Source: Mesorhizobium zhangyense (lineage in GTDB: Bacteria > Pseudomonadota > Alphaproteobacteria > Rhizobiales > Rhizobiaceae). Taken from it: 64,000 nucleotides of DNA. The notes beneath the pieces are model-generated. The model was not told where the DNA came from. It searched no databases and saw only the letters and a list, made by a program, of their open reading frames with translations. Below are positions 62,767 through 64,000 of the stretch, piece after piece; the first letter of the stretch is position 1, and every line of letters starts with the position of its first letter. The translations under genes were made by a program, and so were the position numbers. The stretch spans positions 62,001 to 126,000 of the forward strand of contig NZ_JAAKZG010000004.1 of assembly GCF_011045115.1 (NCBI RefSeq), given 5' to 3'.

Positions 62767-63668
62767 TGTACTTTCGTGTCCGGTCGAGCAGCGGCTTCGC
62801 CGAAGCGCGCTTCGGGAAGACCCGAAACGCCAAGGCCTTCGATGGCGAAAAGATATCCCCCGTCCGGATGGCGCGAGATGGCACGGCCGGAACCGGAATC
62901 CTTGATCGATGTCACATAGAGCGTCGACATGTCGGCACCTCCGAACGCCACGGATGAAGGCATGTCGGTCGGCGCATCGATCAAGCGGTCAAGCTCGCCT
63001 TGCGGCGTGAAACGGGCGATCTTGCCGACCTGTACGAGCGCCACCCACAGGCAGCCGTCGGCATCGACTGTGGCGCCGTCCGGGCCGGAATTGTAGGGTT
63101 CGGTATCAACGAGGATACGCGCCTCGCTGACGGCGTCATCGCCGGCGTCGTAGCGATAGGCGCGGATGGCGCGATCCAGGCTGTCGGCGAAATACATCGT
63201 TTCGCCGTCTGGGCTAAAGCAGAGCGTGTTTGAAATGCGGATGCCATTGGCAAGAATGGCATTGGAGCCATCGGCCCCGACACGGAAAAGCTGCCCCAGC
63301 GGGTCGGCATGAACGCCCATGCTGCCGCATAGAAATCGGCCTTGACGATCTGTCTTGCCGTCATTGAAGCGGATACGCGGATCGGCCGGTTCCGGCTTGA
63401 ATACCGGCACCACTTCACCGGTGGTCAGGTCGAGCAAATAGATGCCGTCAGTGAGCCCCGCGACCAATGTGTCCCCTTTGCCCAACGCAATGGAGCCCAC
63501 CATGGATGGGAGGGTCCATTCGTCAAAGGCGCCTGTCGACGGATCGTAGCTGCGGACAAGCCGCGAAACACCGTCCACCCAATAGAGGCGCTGGCGCTGC
63601 CAATCCCAGACCGGGCTTTCGCCAAGCTGATCGGGCCTTGTCGATATTCGGCTCACACGCAGCGACAT
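62763..63668 (-). CDS. SMP-30/gluconolactonase family lactonase, second copy
   Basis: 301 aa six-bladed propeller. ESPVWDW near residue 17 (metal Glu), IRFNDGKTDRQG, ISNTLCFSPDG and PYNSGPDGATVDADG carry the metal-ligand residues. Distinct from the paralogue at 752. First gene of the CoA operon after the LIV-type binding protein; it may open a lactone that yields the acid for the CoA synthetase. Confidence 0.82.
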   Translation of the reverse strand: MSLRVSRISTRPDQLGESPVWDWQRQRLYWVDGVSRLVRSYDPSTGAFDEWTLPSMVGSIALGKGDTLVAGLTDGIYLLDLTTGEVVPVFKPEPADPRIRFNDGKTDRQGRFLCGSMGVHADPLGQLFRVGADGSNAILANGIRISNTLCFSPDGETMYFADSLDRAIRAYRYDAGDDAVSEARILVDTEPYNSGPDGATVDADGCLWVALVQVGKIARFTPQGELDRLIDAPTDMPSSVAFGGADMSTLYVTSIKDSGSGRAISRHPDGGYLFAIEGLGVSGLPEARFGEAAARPDTKVQ

Positions 63669-63713
63669 CGATTGTCCTTGAGGGCGGCTTTAGGTTGGCG
63701 TGACGCCAAGTGG

Positions 63714-63740
63714 TGCGGCGGAATGGATATCTCCGCCGCA
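63714..63740 (-). terminator. Hairpin after the branched-chain-type binding-protein gene
   Basis: TGCGGCGGA-N9-TCCGCCGCA, perfect 9-bp arms, 13 nt past the binding-protein stop. No U tract; may attenuate transcription between the binding protein and the enzyme genes. Confidence 0.55.
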
Positions 63741-63753
63741 TCCTTGGGATGGG

Positions 63754-64000
63754 TTACTGCGACTTCAGGAGATCACAGGAGCTTTCCGAAACCGGCCGCC
63801 ACGCATCTTCGGCGGCAACGGTCTCGGTGATCTCATAGTAGTCATAAGGATATTTCGACTCGTCCGGCGACTTGATGCGGACGGCATAGAGCGGCCGCAT
63901 TACCTGCCCGTCGGCCCGGATCTTCACATCCTTCATCTCGAAATCATTGACCGGGATTTCCTTCATCTTGGCCATCACGGCGACGCCCTCGTCGGTGCCT
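63754..64000 (-). CDS. Branched-chain amino-acid-type ABC substrate-binding protein, C-terminal fragment (5' end outside window)
   Basis: About 82 C-terminal residues, including MAKMKEIPVNDFEMKD, the IRADGQVMRPLYAVRIKSP block and EDAWRPVSESSCDLL, are typical of the C-terminal end of Leu/Ile/Val-type (LivJ-like) periplasmic binding proteins that serve aromatic or aliphatic acids in rhizobia. The frame is open to the window edge. Permease and ATPase genes are not visible. Ligand probably the acid degraded by the genes downstream. Confidence 0.75.
   Translation of the reverse strand, partial: GTDEGVAVMAKMKEIPVNDFEMKDVKIRADGQVMRPLYAVRIKSPDESKYPYDYYEITETVAAEDAWRPVSESSCDLLKSQ

Noticed and set aside
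61102-62919. 605-codon open frame on the plus strand opposite the acyl-CoA synthetase
   Set aside because: Antisense shadow with no recognisable domain; the minus frame has all catalytic motifs.
1-64000. Search by eye for CRISPR arrays, tRNA genes, IS terminal repeats, integrases and phage genes
   Set aside because: None seen; repeats found are short promoter palindromes and terminator hairpins only.

Overview
This 64 kb window reads as an accessory catabolic region of a high-GC alphaproteobacterium, most likely a rhizobial relative (Mesorhizobium/Phyllobacteriaceae type). This is inferred from gene families, ATGA-coupled operons, Tat-type binding proteins and IclR/GntR-FCD regulators; no rRNA or other phylogenetic marker is present. 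I found no tRNA, rRNA, IS element, integrase, phage gene or CRISPR array. Almost every gene belongs to one of five uptake-plus-degradation cassettes, each with its own transporter and most with a local regulator.

(1) 1-10463: a sugar-acid/uronate oxidation operon on the minus strand: GntR regulator, DapA-like dehydratase/aldolase, a PotABCD-type ABC transporter, an enolase-superfamily dehydratase, an SMP-30 lactonase and uronate dehydrogenase. An IlvD/Edd-type dehydratase is transcribed divergently. The shared promoter carries a near-perfect operator.

(2) 10643-29361: an amine/amide-type regulon. It holds an oligopeptide-type ABC transporter (solute-binding protein at 10643, permeases and a fused double ATPase at 23035-26463), two divergently transcribed serine hydrolases resembling the 6-aminohexanoate-dimer hydrolase NylB, two class-III omega-aminotransferases, a carnitine-dehydrogenase-like enzyme next to a BKACE enzyme, a flavin reductase of the siderophore-interacting type, a PuuA-like glutamylpolyamine synthetase, a GntR regulator, an iron-type alcohol dehydrogenase and a second glutamine-synthetase-family protein. 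The same ~27-bp palindromic motif lies upstream of three of these transcription units, so they probably form one regulon. I consider this the best candidate for an undescribed pathway.

(3) 29479-40333: a LuxR-type regulator, then a minus-strand operon with a TRAP transporter, two SDRs, an IclR regulator, a thiolase, an AMP-forming CoA ligase, a tandem PPC/DUF296 protein and an alpha/beta hydrolase; two IclR-like palindromes lie in the upstream gap.

(4) 40886-56539: a hydantoin/amide cassette. A racemase, a dipeptide-type ABC transporter, an MDR oxidoreductase, HyuB, HyuA and an M20 peptidase are on the minus strand. An IclR regulator and an M28-family protein lie on the plus strand. The solute-binding protein of this transporter appears to be circularly permuted, and the M28 protein lacks the canonical Glu-Glu pair; both are highlighted below. 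A shared IclR palindrome precedes both arms.

(5) 56601-64000: a minus-strand CoA-thioester pathway: the end of a branched-chain amino-acid-type binding protein, SMP-30 lactonase, ADP-forming acyl-CoA synthetase, SnoaL-like protein, flavin reductase, a tandem SDR fusion, a small unknown protein and a PaaG-like enoyl-CoA hydratase/isomerase.
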